Assembly: GCF_002776525.5 (NCBI RefSeq)
Contig: NC_045439.1
Location: 121,115,300-121,179,299 of the forward strand
Reading direction: 5' to 3'
Source of the DNA: Piliocolobus tephrosceles
Lineage: Eukaryota; Chordata; Mammalia; Primates; Cercopithecidae
DNA length: 64,000 nt
The translations under genes were made by a program, and so were the position numbers. This document shows positions 45,291-56,269 of this stretch, piece after piece. The first letter of the stretch is position 1. The number at the start of each line of letters is the position of its first letter. Under the pieces are notes generated by a model. It ran no database searches and was not told where the DNA came from. It saw only the letters and a program-made list of their open reading frames with translations.

Positions 45291-46574
45291 CACAGAGCCA
45301 TATCAGGTGATGCACTCTCTCCTCCTACTCTTAGGCTTTTCTTTCTTACCACCTTCTTCTAGTATCTAGCTTTTCCCCCTCTCTTCTGTCAGTGTTAAAA
45401 GCCTGCAGATAATATCCAAATCCATCATCTGATCTCATTAATTATCAGGATGATTGCTGACCCCACAATAAGGCTCATGGGAGATTCTCCACTTACATAT
45501 CATAATACATAACCCAAAAGCCCATGCTCCAAATATTTAACCACAGCCTGTCAAAACCAGGAGGAAAGTAGAGTTAAAAGGTCCTATATGTCTGTCCCCA
45601 TCCCAAGTAAAGACATTGAACCTCTTTCTTCATTTAATCCACCCTTAATCATGGGCCCTTCCTCTCATTTTTCATTCCTTCCCCCTCTATCTCTTTACCT
45701 GGTACTCAGTCAACTCACTTCATGTTCAAAATAGCTCTCACTGTCACCTCTACCTCATTTCAAACTCCAATTACTATCTTTACTCTGTCTAAACTTCACA
45801 CTGTCTATTTTCATTTCTTTTAGCTAGGAGAGTGAAAGCTGAGCATCGATGATCTGTGTGTGTATATCCTAGAGATTCAGCCTAATTATCTTGTGTTAAA
45901 GACAATGTATTATTGTTTCATCCATTTTTAATCAGCCCTCTCTGCAGTGAAAGAATGTCCTTTTTGAAGACGTGATCTCAGTGTGAACCACCCCCAACCC
46001 TGGTTACCCTTTACTAATGTCTAATTTATGTACATATTCACAACGTTGTTTTTATATTCTTCTCACTGTGTATCCCCTAGCAGATTTTTGAACAGGTATT
46101 TCTCATGTATTTTCCTGATTACTTGAAGACTTTTGAAAATCTGACTTTGGTTATATGTTCATTAAAATGTCATGCAGCACTGTCCTTCCAACTAGAGACA
46201 CAAAAAGTAATGAAAAACAAACCAAAGCCAAGAGACTCCTCAGCCTGGGTGTACAGTAGAGTTCACCCCAATTACAATAAAGTATCCCTCATTTAAGCAT
46301 CTGAAAAACAATTTTAAAAAGTATTACAGAACAGACGTCTCTCCTCAGAAGTGTCAGCTGTTTGAAAAAACATTTGAAGGGTATAATGGAATTAATGCCT
46401 ACATGTGTCTCTCTTCTATGAACAAAACTACACTCTGCTGACCTTTGTATTCTTCTTTTTTCCTTGCCAGTGATATTTCTCTATTTTTATTTTATTTTGC
46501 TCTTTGAAGCCACCACAAGTCCTTCTTGGAAAAACATCATAAAATCAATGATTTATTTTAAAAAGAGTTTCAGT
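45291..46574. other. Unassigned non-coding DNA, possible L2 traces
   Basis: C/T-rich words at 45600-45860 could be old L2. Nothing firm, and no gene. Confidence 0.35.
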
Positions 46575-46787
46575 AGCATATTTGTTACTTTTAGTAATAT
46601 TTAAGTGACAATAATAACTTATATAGTGCTTTTAACTTTTCTATGCATTTCATTAACATTTTTCTATGGATTCTTACACTAAATCCAAGAACAGGAATTT
46701 TTAAATTTTAACAATAAGGAATTAAAATTTAGAGATGTAAGTCTCTCATGGTCATTCATTTAGATATTATTAACAATAACAAAATTT

Positions 46788-46834
46788 AAACAGCAGCAGC
46801 TCATTACATTTGCAGATTGCTAACTAGGACTTAA
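46788..46834. repeat. Left copy of 47-bp duplication at assembly gap
   Basis: Identical over 47 bp to 46845-46891, and ends exactly where the Ns start. Confidence 0.98.
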
Positions 46835-46844
46835 NNNNNNNNNN
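46835..46844. other. Assembly gap (10 N)
   Basis: Ten Ns, a placeholder length. The identical 47-bp flanks show overlapping contig ends that were not merged. Confidence 0.98.
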
Positions 46845-46891
46845 AAACAGCAGCAGCTCATTACATTTGCAGATTGCTAACTAGGACTTAA
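46845..46891. repeat. Right copy of 47-bp duplication at assembly gap
   Basis: Begins at the first base after the Ns, and is a perfect copy of 46788-46834. Confidence 0.98.
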
Positions 46892-47143
46892 TCTAAGGAC
46901 CACCGACTCCAATTCCTACTCTATTTCTCCAGTCATAACATACCTCTCCAGTACCTATGAGAAAAAGTAACTTAACTACTTAGAATTATCAGAAAGGAGA
47001 AATGATTAAAGCCCAAGCCAGTGTTACACATACATCATCAATCACTAGCATACACTTGAATATTTACATAGTTCCTCAATTCTCTATTTAAGAAAGTCTA
47101 ATAAAAAGAGAAGTTAACAAAAAAAAGAGCCTAAATAACAAAA

Positions 47144-47490
47144 GAAATTCTAAGCAAAAAGAATAAAGCCAGAGGCATCACATTGTCCAAATTTAAACTA
47201 TACTATAAGGCTACAGTAATCAAAACAGCATGGTGTTTGTTTAAAAAATAAAAAGACACATAGACCAATAAAACAAAATAGGAAGCCCAGAAATAAAGCC
47301 ACACACCCACAACCATCTGATCTTTCACAAAGATGCAGAAAGGATACCGTATTTCATAAATTGTGCTGAGATAAGTGGGTAACCATGTGCAGAAAAATGA
47401 AATTAGACACTTGTCTTTCACCAGATACAAAAATTAACTCAAGATGGATTAAAGATTTAAATGTAAGACCTCAAGCTATAAGAATCCCAG

Positions 47491-47531
<41 letters not shown>

Positions 47532-48545
47532 AGGAAACACCCTTCTGGATATTGGCCTTGGGAAATAATTTATGACTAAGTCTTTGAAAGCAATTATAAC
47601 AAAAACAAAATTTGGTAAGTGGGACCTAATTAAACTAAACAACTTTTGAACAGCAAAAGAAACTATCAACAGGGTAAAAGAAAACCTACAGAATGAGAGA
47701 GTAACTTAAACAATGGAAAAAATCAAATAACTCCATTTTTTAAAATGGGCAAAAGACATGCACAGACACTTCTTAAAAGAAGACATACATATTAGCCAAC
47801 AAACATGGAAAAATACTCAACATCACTAATCATCAGAGAAATGAAAGTCAAAACCACAATGAGATACCATCTCACACTAGTCAGAATGGCTATAATTCAA
47901 AAGTCAAAAAATAACAGGTGCTAGGTAAAAGGGAACACTGAAACACTGCTGGTAGGAATGTAAATTTGTTCAGCCACAGTTTGAAGACTTCTCAAAGAAT
48001 TTAAAGTAGAACTGCCATTTAACCCAGCAAACCAATTACTGGGTATATATTCAAAATAAAATGAGTCATTCTACCAAAAAGTTACATACACTTGGATGTT
48101 CATTGCAGTACTATTCACAATAGCAAGGATATGGAATCAACCTAGGTGTCCATCAGTGGTGGACTGGATAAAGAAAAGGTGGCACACATATGTCACAGAA
48201 TACCATGCAGCCATTAAAAAAGAGTGAAATCGTGTCCTCTGCAGCAACATGGATGCAGCTGCAAGCCATTATCCTAAGTGAATTATCACAGGAATAGAAA
48301 ACCAAATCCCACGTTTTCACTTATAAGTAGGAGCTAAACATTGGGTATTCATGGACATAAAGATGGCAACAAAAGAAACTGGAGGCTGCTAAAGGAGAGG
48401 GAAGGAGGCAGACAAGAGTTGAATAACTATTGTGTGCTCACTGCTTGGTTGATGGAATCACTCACACCCCAAACCTCAGCATCACACAATATACCCAGGT
48501 AACAATCCTGCACATACACCCCTTGAATCTAAAATAAATATCTCT
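47144..48545 (+). mobile_element. Older L1 3' segment with internal A38 run
   Basis: Sense ORF2 C-terminal region from 'ctaagcaaaaagaataaagcc' through 'ccatttaacccagcaaacc' to 'tctaaaataaatatctc'. A run of 38 A at 47491-47528 sits inside coding-derived sequence, not at the tail. Confidence 0.87.
47491..47528. repeat. (A)38 homopolymer
   Basis: Pure A, 38 bp, between 'aagaatcccag' and 'cctaggaaacac', where related L1 copies have a short A-rich codon string. Confidence 0.97.
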
Positions 48546-48724
48546 TTTAAAGAGAGATTGATGTTCAGTGGTAGGACAAAATAATAGAAAAATCAGTGGC
48601 TCAAGATCCACCTAGTAGGTAGAGCCAAGACTAATTACTAGTATTATCACATGCTGGGAATGTACCATTACTTCCATTTGAACCTATTCTTTTCTGTCTT
48701 CCACTCTAACATATAAACTTGGAG

Positions 48725-48830
48725 TGGGTCACTGAGTTCTATGAACCTTGGTGGTGCTGCCTGTAAACTAACATTATTGGACTAGATGATCTCTAAGCTC
48801 CCTATTCTAATGGCCCCTGCTTCTATAAAT
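48725..48830 (+). repeat. MIR-related fragment
   Basis: 'ttattggactagatgatctctaagctccctattc' matches the conserved end of a MIR-type SINE. Confidence 0.5.
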
Positions 48831-50179
48831 AAGAGGTGAGCACGTTCTTTTAACAATTCTTGAAAAGTAGCAATTGAGAAAGCAATGCTCAGCCATCATC
48901 AAGTTGGGCTTGATCAACCCTAGCTAATGATTACCACACTTTGTGTGCAGCAAAATCATCTATAGTATGCTTAAGATTCAGGCTGCATATGTGGGGAATA
49001 CAGCAGAGTTACGTTTATAAGAATTACTTCAATCTCAGTGTTTTCAGTTCTCAATTGAGGAGCAAAAGTTCTCAGCCTTTTTATGTAAGGCCTTCTCTCT
49101 CCAAATAGTTGAAAAAGTTCCAGAAGTACCCACATGTACGATTTAAATGGCCCCTAACCCTCACCAGCATTGGACCCATGATAAAAATCACTTTTTCAGA
49201 GTCTCCAAGGGAGGGATCACCAAACACCATGAGAGCAATTCCTTACAGCTCAGGTCTGGGATCTTCTAGTGATGCTGGTCTCGGGCCTCTGCCTCCCTAC
49301 AGGTGCTCATTGGGATCATTGACCATTAGCCCTGGAATGTGTGTGGCTTACCATTCTGTCTGGTTAGGAGAGAAATGCTTTCCCTTTCCCTGTACAATTT
49401 TGTAAGATTATCTCAGAGTAAAGCTGTTTTGAACCCAGACAACAGTGGAGTTTTTCTGTTTGATTTTCCCACCCCGCATGAGCACTTATGCAGTTATGTT
49501 TATCTTCCTTGGGCACCTAGAGCTCATTGGTGGTGGAGGGAGTCTTACAGCATAGGTGGCCTCTCAGAGTCTCAGCAAGGTCACTCTTTTCCATATGTAA
49601 TAATGAGCCGTTGTTCTATTCATCATTACCTCATAGAGCCCTTTCTTTGTCTCAGTTCTCATTTACTTACTCTTTCTTTTTCCTTTTCCTCTTCCTATAC
49701 CTTCCTTTGGTCCTTATAAGTATCCAAATTGCCCTGCAAGTATGAATTTTACAATAATGTCCTCAATTTGGTATATCAAGACTGATCTTAGTAGTTTCCT
49801 TCCACTAGGCACGTTCAGCTTAAAAACAAAAAGTGCCGTCTCTTTTCAATAGAAAGAGATAATGTCCAAAAGCCTGAGGATAACAGTTAAACCCACTGAA
49901 AATCAATAAAAAGCCCTTTAAAGGCTACCATTTTCTTTAATGACATTTTTTCTTAGTGCTGGATGTCCCCTACCACCAGGCAATCAGTAATAGGATTGCA
50001 ACTCTTATAGAGAAGGTGGAGGGACTGAGGAAAAAAGAGAAATCGAATTTATGTGTCTTTTCCTTAGCACAGCCTCAGATTTCTTTTTCAGAAAATAACT
50101 TCTGAACATACAGCATGAGGAAGCAGTGCTTCCCAACCAGTACATTTGAGTGGTGAATACTCAACCCAGAGGTCTCAGA
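48831..50179. other. Unassigned non-coding DNA
   Basis: No confident element. Frames of 98 and 126 codons (49109-49719) overlap each other in different frames and show no family signature. Confidence 0.4.
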
Positions 50180-50275
50180 AACCTACTAGATTGCCAACTC
50201 TGCCGTAATTTTGCACCAAAGGGCACCCTCACTTAACTTCTTTGTGGGTGTAAAATGAAGAGAAAGATACCTGCC
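50180..50275 (+). repeat. MIR fragment, sense
   Basis: 'ccaactctgccgtaatt', 'cttaacttctttgtgggtgtaaaatg' and 'agatacctgccc' follow MIR core order. Confidence 0.5.
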
Positions 50276-51115
50276 CATCAGAAACCAGCACCATGCTCCA
50301 GGCATAGGGCTTCAAGAAAACACAGAAGATTCAAAAATAAGGATTGTCATCTCAGAGAAGTTTGTGAAATTATTAAAATTTGCAAAAACAATTTTAATCC
50401 TATCCGGGGTCAGCATGACAAAGCATTCTCCGCCCAGTCAAGCAGCAAGCGAGGGAAAGGAAGAGCTGCTCACCTTCCATCTGAGGGACTGGGCCAGGGA
50501 CAGTTTTATCAAATGTGAATCTAGGCATTGCACCTCCATACATGACCATCAATTTTTACAACTTTCTTTTCTGCATTTACTCTGGTTTCACCTTTCACAT
50601 GGGACTCCTCTGACCTTCAACTCTCTCCCAACTCATGTCTTATCAGGCTGGCTGTGACATCTGATAACTGACATCATCTGGCCCTATGACTTCTCTCTCT
50701 CATGAATCGGCAGTCAAGGTCTGGCATATCTTGACTTCTGTAATCAATTGTTGTGATGAAAAAATTCATTTGAACAAACATAGAAATGTCAGAAACATTT
50801 TTAGGAAGGCAGGACCCTGGAAACAGAGTAGGAAATGATGACAACATGCCAATTCAAAAATAATGTAAGTTATTCTACAAATAAAACCTAGTCAATATGA
50901 ACAAATGACTCAACTGTTTCTCCCAACAATGACTATGGAAAATATTTTTTTTTTAAATGATGTTGAAAAATATAAATATTTGGGTAATTACCCACTGCCA
51001 TTACTCCACACAGTGTCTGGATTTTCAACTTTACCTTCCAGTCGGATGAAAGATTCTTGAACTGGTATGTGAGCTCTGCATCTTCTTTTTAGAAGAACTA
51101 TTTAGACAATGCTCA
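50276..51115. other. Unassigned non-coding DNA
   Basis: No recognised gene or repeat. Confidence 0.4.
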
Positions 51116-51191
51116 ACTTACAAAGAAATTGCCACTACTCTTGTGTGAAAGAAAGGCACACAGGAGAAGTAGTGGCAATTTCTTCATAAGT
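51116..51191. repeat. Inverted repeat, 24-bp arms, 28-nt loop
   Basis: Arms 51116-51139 and 51168-51191 pair at 22 of 24 positions. The inner 17 (aagaaattgccactact against agtagtggcaatttctt) are perfect. The loop contains a further short ttgtgtg / cacaca complement. The family is unknown. Confidence 0.9.
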
Positions 51192-51203
51192 TTAGAGAAA
51201 CTC

Positions 51204-51244
51204 TGCTAGTTGAGAGGAACTGCTCAAGTTTCTCTCAACTAGCA
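51204..51244. repeat. Inverted repeat, 13-bp arms
   Basis: tgctagttgagag (51204-51216) pairs perfectly with ctctcaactagca (51232-51244). It lies only 12 bp from the larger hairpin. Confidence 0.9.
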
Positions 51245-51569
51245 CACTTTCCTGGACTGCCTGAATCCCTGTCTGCTGTGAGAAGAGAATTTCAAAATGT
51301 GCTGGTGCTCTAGGAAAGGGAAGAAGTTTCAAGACCTATGCGTATCAATTAGAAATATTTTTTTGCAATTAAATAAAAAACTCTGGTAACAAAAAATATT
51401 TGTTTCCTTAGCAAGAAATTCAAGAGGAGGACTGAGGGAAAGCCCCCGATTTAGCAAGTGGGAACCCAGAATCAGAACAGGTTCAGCGGACTTCAGTAGA
51501 ATGGTCAGGGTAGAGACCATGTTGCAATGAGTTGTCTGGGAATAAGCAGTTTTTTTTTTTTAAGTGCAG
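51245..51569. other. Unassigned non-coding DNA
   Basis: Nothing recognised. A T run is at 51550-51561. Confidence 0.4.
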
Positions 51570-52835
51570 AGATAAATTATATACTCTAGACCTTAAAAAA
51601 CATAAAAGACACACAAATTGTCAACAAATATATGAAAAAAATGCTCAACATCACTAATCAACAGAGAAATGCAAATCAAAACCACAATGAGGTATGACTT
51701 CAGCCCCTATTATCAAAAAATAAAAAGTAACGAATGCTGGCAAGGATGCAGAGAAACGGGAACACTTGTATGTGGTTGGTAGGACTTATACTAGCAAAGC
51801 CACTACAGAAGACAGTATGTGGTTCCTCAAAAAACTACAAATAGGGCTACCACGTAATCCAGCAATCCCACTACTGGGGCATTTATCCAAAGGAAAGAAA
51901 ATCAGTGTAACAAAGAGACCTCTTTACTCTCATTTTTATTACAGCACTATTCACAATAGCCAAGACATGGAATCAACCTAGGGTCTAACAACAGATGGCT
52001 GGATAAAGAAGATGTGGTATATACACACAATGGAATACTATCAGCCATTAGAAAAAGAGGTTTAATTGGACTTAGAGTTCCACATGGCTGGGGAGGCCTC
52101 AGAATCATGGCAGGAGGCAAAAGGCACTTCTTACTTGGTGGCACGGCAAGAGAGAATAAGGAGGAAGCAGAAGTGGAAATCCCTGATAAACCTATCAGAT
52201 TTCATGAGGCTTATTCGCCATCACGAGAATAGCACAGGAAAGACCAGCCCCCATGATTCAGTACCTCACCATGGGTCCCTCCCAAAACGTGGGAATTCTG
52301 GGTGATACAATTCAAACTGAGATTTGAATGGGAACATGGTCAAACCATATCATGTATATATATGACATTTCATGGATGGAACTAGAGGACATTAAGTTAA
52401 GTGAAATAAGCCAGGAACAAAAAGTTAAACACCGCATGTTCTCATTCATATGTAGAAGCTAAAGAAAAGTTAACCTCATAGAAGTAAAAAGTAGAACAGA
52501 GGATACTAGAGGCTGAGAAGGGTAGGGAAAGGGGGTGGGGGGGTAGGGAGAGAGTTGTTAAAGGATACGAAATTATAGTTAGATAGGAGGACTAAGTTCT
52601 AGCATTCTATAGCACTATAGATAACTATAGTTAATAACAATATAAAGGTTCAAATAGCTAGAAGAAGGATACTGAATGCTCCTAACACAAAGAAATGATA
52701 AATATTTGAAATGATGGATATGCTAATTACTCCAATCTTATCATTACACATTGTATGTATTGTCATATCACTACATACCCCATAAATACGTATGATTATC
52801 CATTTAAAATGTTTTTTAATTTAAAAAATAGAAAG
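51570..52835 (+). mobile_element. Older L1 3' segment split by a THE1 LTR
   Basis: Sense ORF2 C-terminal region ('gagaaatgcaaatcaaaaccac', 'gaatgctggcaaggatgcag'), then the 3' UTR from 52349 ('catggatggaactagagg') to about 52835. Multiple frame breaks. Confidence 0.85.
52051..52348 (-). mobile_element. THE1: THE1 LTR (MaLR), antisense, partial
   Basis: Antisense THE1 LTR from 'agaggtttaattggactta', through 'ccacatggctggggaggcctc', 'gcccccatgattcagtacctc' and 'gtgggaattctggg', to 'ggtcaaaccatatcat'. The LTR's own 3' part (about 70 bp) is missing on the left side. It lies in the L1 without an internal region. Confidence 0.9.
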
Positions 52836-53683
52836 AAATAAACCTTAGCTTTAGAATTTGGCAGAGTCACATAGACAAGAAAAATTTCCCAAAAGGTATC
52901 TATAGATATTAAAACACATTACAGAAGATTAAAAAGGGAAAGGGTAGGTTTTATGGTAAAATAATTTAGGGATATATTGAGTAAGCAAAGGTAAGAAGAT
53001 GTATTTTCATTACTGCAGAACTTCTCAGCACCTTCAACAAGCTACTGTGAGTTCTCAGTATTCAAAAGGAAGTTAATAGTATATGAATGACTCAAATTTA
53101 TTTGACAAAATGATTATTTTTTCCACTGAGTACCTCCCAGAACTAGTATTTAGAAGACAAGCTATGGAAAACATGGCTTAAAGAATGGAGGATAACATTG
53201 TATAAACCAGGTAGAAACAAGAAGTAAAAAAGGAGAGATTAAAGAAGCATTAAGGGATACCTGATGGGAGAAGGGCTCAGAAAGAATAAGGGATGTGGCA
53301 AAAGTGAACAGGGGGAGGCTAGAAGGATGCTTCTTCTTCAGCGGTCTGAGAGGCATAAAGAGAGAGGGAGAGAAAAAGGTGTCAGCACGTCTACACAAAG
53401 CAAAAGTAGTTGAGGAAATTCACAGGGCAAGACTTTATTCTTTTCACAAAAGAAAAGGTTAGATGTGCATAAAGGACAAAGGTCAGGGCCGACTAAGGGA
53501 AAGAGAAACATAAAGCCATCAGGGTCTGGGAAGTGGTACCAAGAACAAGGAATATGTGAAGAAAGGGAGATGGGACAATATCAGTTTCAAAAATATGCTT
53601 TTATTAACTGTCAAGATTGTAATTATGCATAAGCTTTGACCTAAAATTTTATTTTAATGGCATTTACTCCATATATATATATG
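52836..53683. other. Unassigned non-coding DNA
   Basis: AG-rich stretches at 53210-53580. No gene. Confidence 0.4.
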
Positions 53684-53745
53684 TGTGTGTGTATATATAT
53701 ACTTGTGTAATATATATACACATATGTATACATATACACTTGCAT
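53684..53745. repeat. AT/GT alternating low-complexity tract
   Basis: Imperfect (TA)n and (TG)n with partial self-complementarity around 'gtatatatatac'. Confidence 0.85.
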
Positions 53746-55100
53746 AAATCTGTAGTTACATGCTCTAGGATGTTTATTAAAACACTGTTTATAGTAGCAG
53801 AAAATTTTTAAAAACATCTACATGTAAATTACTTAAGGATAGTTAACAACTTAGTCCACATTCTTACAACAGTAGATAGGCAGTAGATGCGTGCACACAA
53901 AAAATGGTGGTTGCATGTCTAAATACACAGTTCTAGGCTACGGTTTTGGTGGAACTCAGGCTACAAAAAAAAGGAGTAATTTTTATTTTTGACTTCATAT
54001 CATTCTGTTTGGACATTTTTACAGTAAGCACATACTGCATTTATAGTTTTTACCGTTTGTTCCTTCCTGGATCTACACTCTAGAGACCCTCCTCCTTCTC
54101 TCCTGCAGCACGACTTTGCCTCCTAGCTCCCAAGAATCAAGGGCAGGCTGTACTCTCCTGCTGTGACTCAGGCCCTCCTAGACCTCAGGGCCTCATGAAA
54201 GACAGAGATCGCTTAGATTTACTGATAATTTCACTTTGTGACTTCACTTTGTGGCCAATCCTTTCTGGTTCTCTGATCTTCAGACCACAAAAATGTCATC
54301 CAGTTCTAAGTTTGATCCCGATTCTACGCAGACTAGAAAGGGCATGCCAGGACAATGACAAAACATTAATTTTGGGGGCCAACAAACTTTGTTTCCAATA
54401 AATAAAACAGAATGAATTCCTGGAACATAAGTGTGTTTATAAGTCCAGCCTGGTCACATAATACTAAAAAATCAGTAAAAATACCGACTTAGAAATTATT
54501 TTTATAGAAATATGATTTTACCTGAACTTTCCTATTATTATTTCTTCTATGGACTCAAAATTCTACTCTCATTTTTATTTTATTTATCTTCAAGGAGAAA
54601 TTCATTGTCCAATGTTCACTTTTCAGAAAATCCAGTCAAAATTCGCTTACAATAAGCCGTGCAGATGTTTCTTATAACCACTAGGGGTCAGACTACTACA
54701 TTAGTAGAAGTCAAACCCAACTTGAAACATGGTATTAACTGATTGAGGATCAGGCTAACATTCTCCTGCATAAAAACAGAAGACTGACCATTTAAATTAA
54801 ACATTTTATAAAGGAGATAATGAGAAAGAATGCATTTGACAAGAGAGGCTAAGTTGAAACTATCATATATGATAAATATAATATAGTAAAGAAATTTCAT
54901 CCTTAATAAAAATTTCAATTATTCACTTGCTCATTCTCATTGGCAAGATATTACTCCAATCTAAGTGGGCTCAGATCAGAGGATTAATCATTGAACTGGG
55001 CAAATGTTAAGAGAACAGAAACAACTAAAATAATGAAACTGTCAGCAAAAAAGAAGAAATCTTCATTTATAAAGGATGAACCGCATGACTAGCAGAGGAT
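53746..55100. other. Unassigned non-coding DNA
   Basis: No recognisable element. 54060-54200 is C/T-rich but shows no exon features. Confidence 0.4.
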
Positions 55101-55108
55101 TGAGATGA

Positions 55109-55260
55109 ATGGCTGAAACATTTTTCCAATGGATTTCAGCCATGATAACAATAAATCTGAGTCATCTCACAGCAATGGGTGTGTTCAGGAGTGTGGGCAG
55201 CTCTGGACTGGGCCTTTGTTCCACTCCCTGTTTGTGCCACAAACAGGGTCCTGAACACAC
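55109..55260. repeat. Cluster of three inverted repeats
   Basis: First, atggctgaaa / tttcagccat at 55109-55118 and 55134-55143. Second, gtgtgttcagga / tcctgaacacac at 55179-55190 and 55249-55260. Third, nested just inside the right arm, ccctgtttgtg / cacaaacaggg at 55226-55236 and 55238-55248 with a one-base centre. All arms are perfect. The family is unknown. Confidence 0.88.
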
Positions 55261-55264
55261 TCCT

Positions 55265-56269
55265 CTTCTCCTGGTCTCAAAATGGCTTGAGTAAGATTAA
55301 TAAAGAATCTTCAGGCCTTAAAATTAAACAGATTTATCTAACAATATTGTTATATAAAAGCTAAGAAAGTGAGGGGAAGACTTTCAAGATTTAAGTTTTA
55401 ACAAAAATTTTTTAAATGAGGGTATTGACTCTTAAGATACATTATTACAAGTTGTGTTTTTTAAAAATGGAACAAACTGAGATCATAGACCATATCTACT
55501 GTCAGACAAAGCAATTAACAAAAAGTCAAAATTTATTTACATTTTTAATGATAGTGTTTTAAAGTAAATACTCTAAGTGTATATGTAAACATATATGTGG
55601 GCTATTCCCTGGAATGATAAACAAATTAAAAAGTGGTTACCTGTTAGGGGTGGGGTAGAATTAAATGGATATGGATAGTGTGGCTATAAGAATATAAGGT
55701 TTGTTTCTTTATATATTGTTTTGATATTTTTGTGATTGTATTACATGATGCATTACATTTTTTAAATTTTGAATATATCCATTGCCTATTCAAATTTTTT
55801 AAAAATTAATTTTAAGCTTTATAAGGGCAAAAATGTGGGCCAATACAAAATTAAACACAAATGAATATGAAAATCCTCTGTGATTTGAATGGGGGTTAGA
55901 AATGACACAGGGATCTTTGTTGCTAATATAAGTTGGCAATATAACAGTGATACTATGTTCTAAATGGACTGCATCAAAATACCTCAACCAAATTGGCCAC
56001 ATCTTAATGGTTGTATCTAAAGATTTTGTTTGGCAGATTTTTCACCTGTGCCCCAAACCCTCACTAAACTGCTTATACCTCATATGACACTAAATCCGGA
56101 GAGGGAAGAAGTTCCACCCTCCCCTTTTTTCTTTACATACACACATGCATGCACAGCATGCACACGCATGCGCACACTGGCATGTGTGTCAATGAATATT
56201 AATGTATGCAAATAAACAAAGGAGATGGTCACAGGTAGATTTATTCTGCAAATCACTAACCTAACTCAT
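55265..56269. other. Unassigned; alternating CA/TG patch
   Basis: Mostly unrecognised AT-rich sequence. 56132-56190 is rich in 'catgca' and 'cacgcatgcgcac' palindromic, alternating purine-pyrimidine steps. Confidence 0.4.

Larger units (their letters stand above)
46575..46930 (-). repeat. MIR SINE, antisense, spanning the assembly gap
   Basis: 'caataataacttatatagtgc', 'gcatttcattaacatttt' and 'acttaatctaaggaccaccgactcc' follow the reverse MIR order. The gap and duplicated flank interrupt it. Confidence 0.5.

Noticed and set aside
44743..45315. 190-codon open frame on the minus strand
   Set aside because: It runs antisense across the MER5A and the L1 3' end, starting and ending in unrelated sequence. 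It is a by-product of the repeat, not a gene.
55109..55364. Overlapping 61-codon frames around the inverted repeats
   Set aside because: Too short, in two frames at once, and driven by the palindromic sequence.
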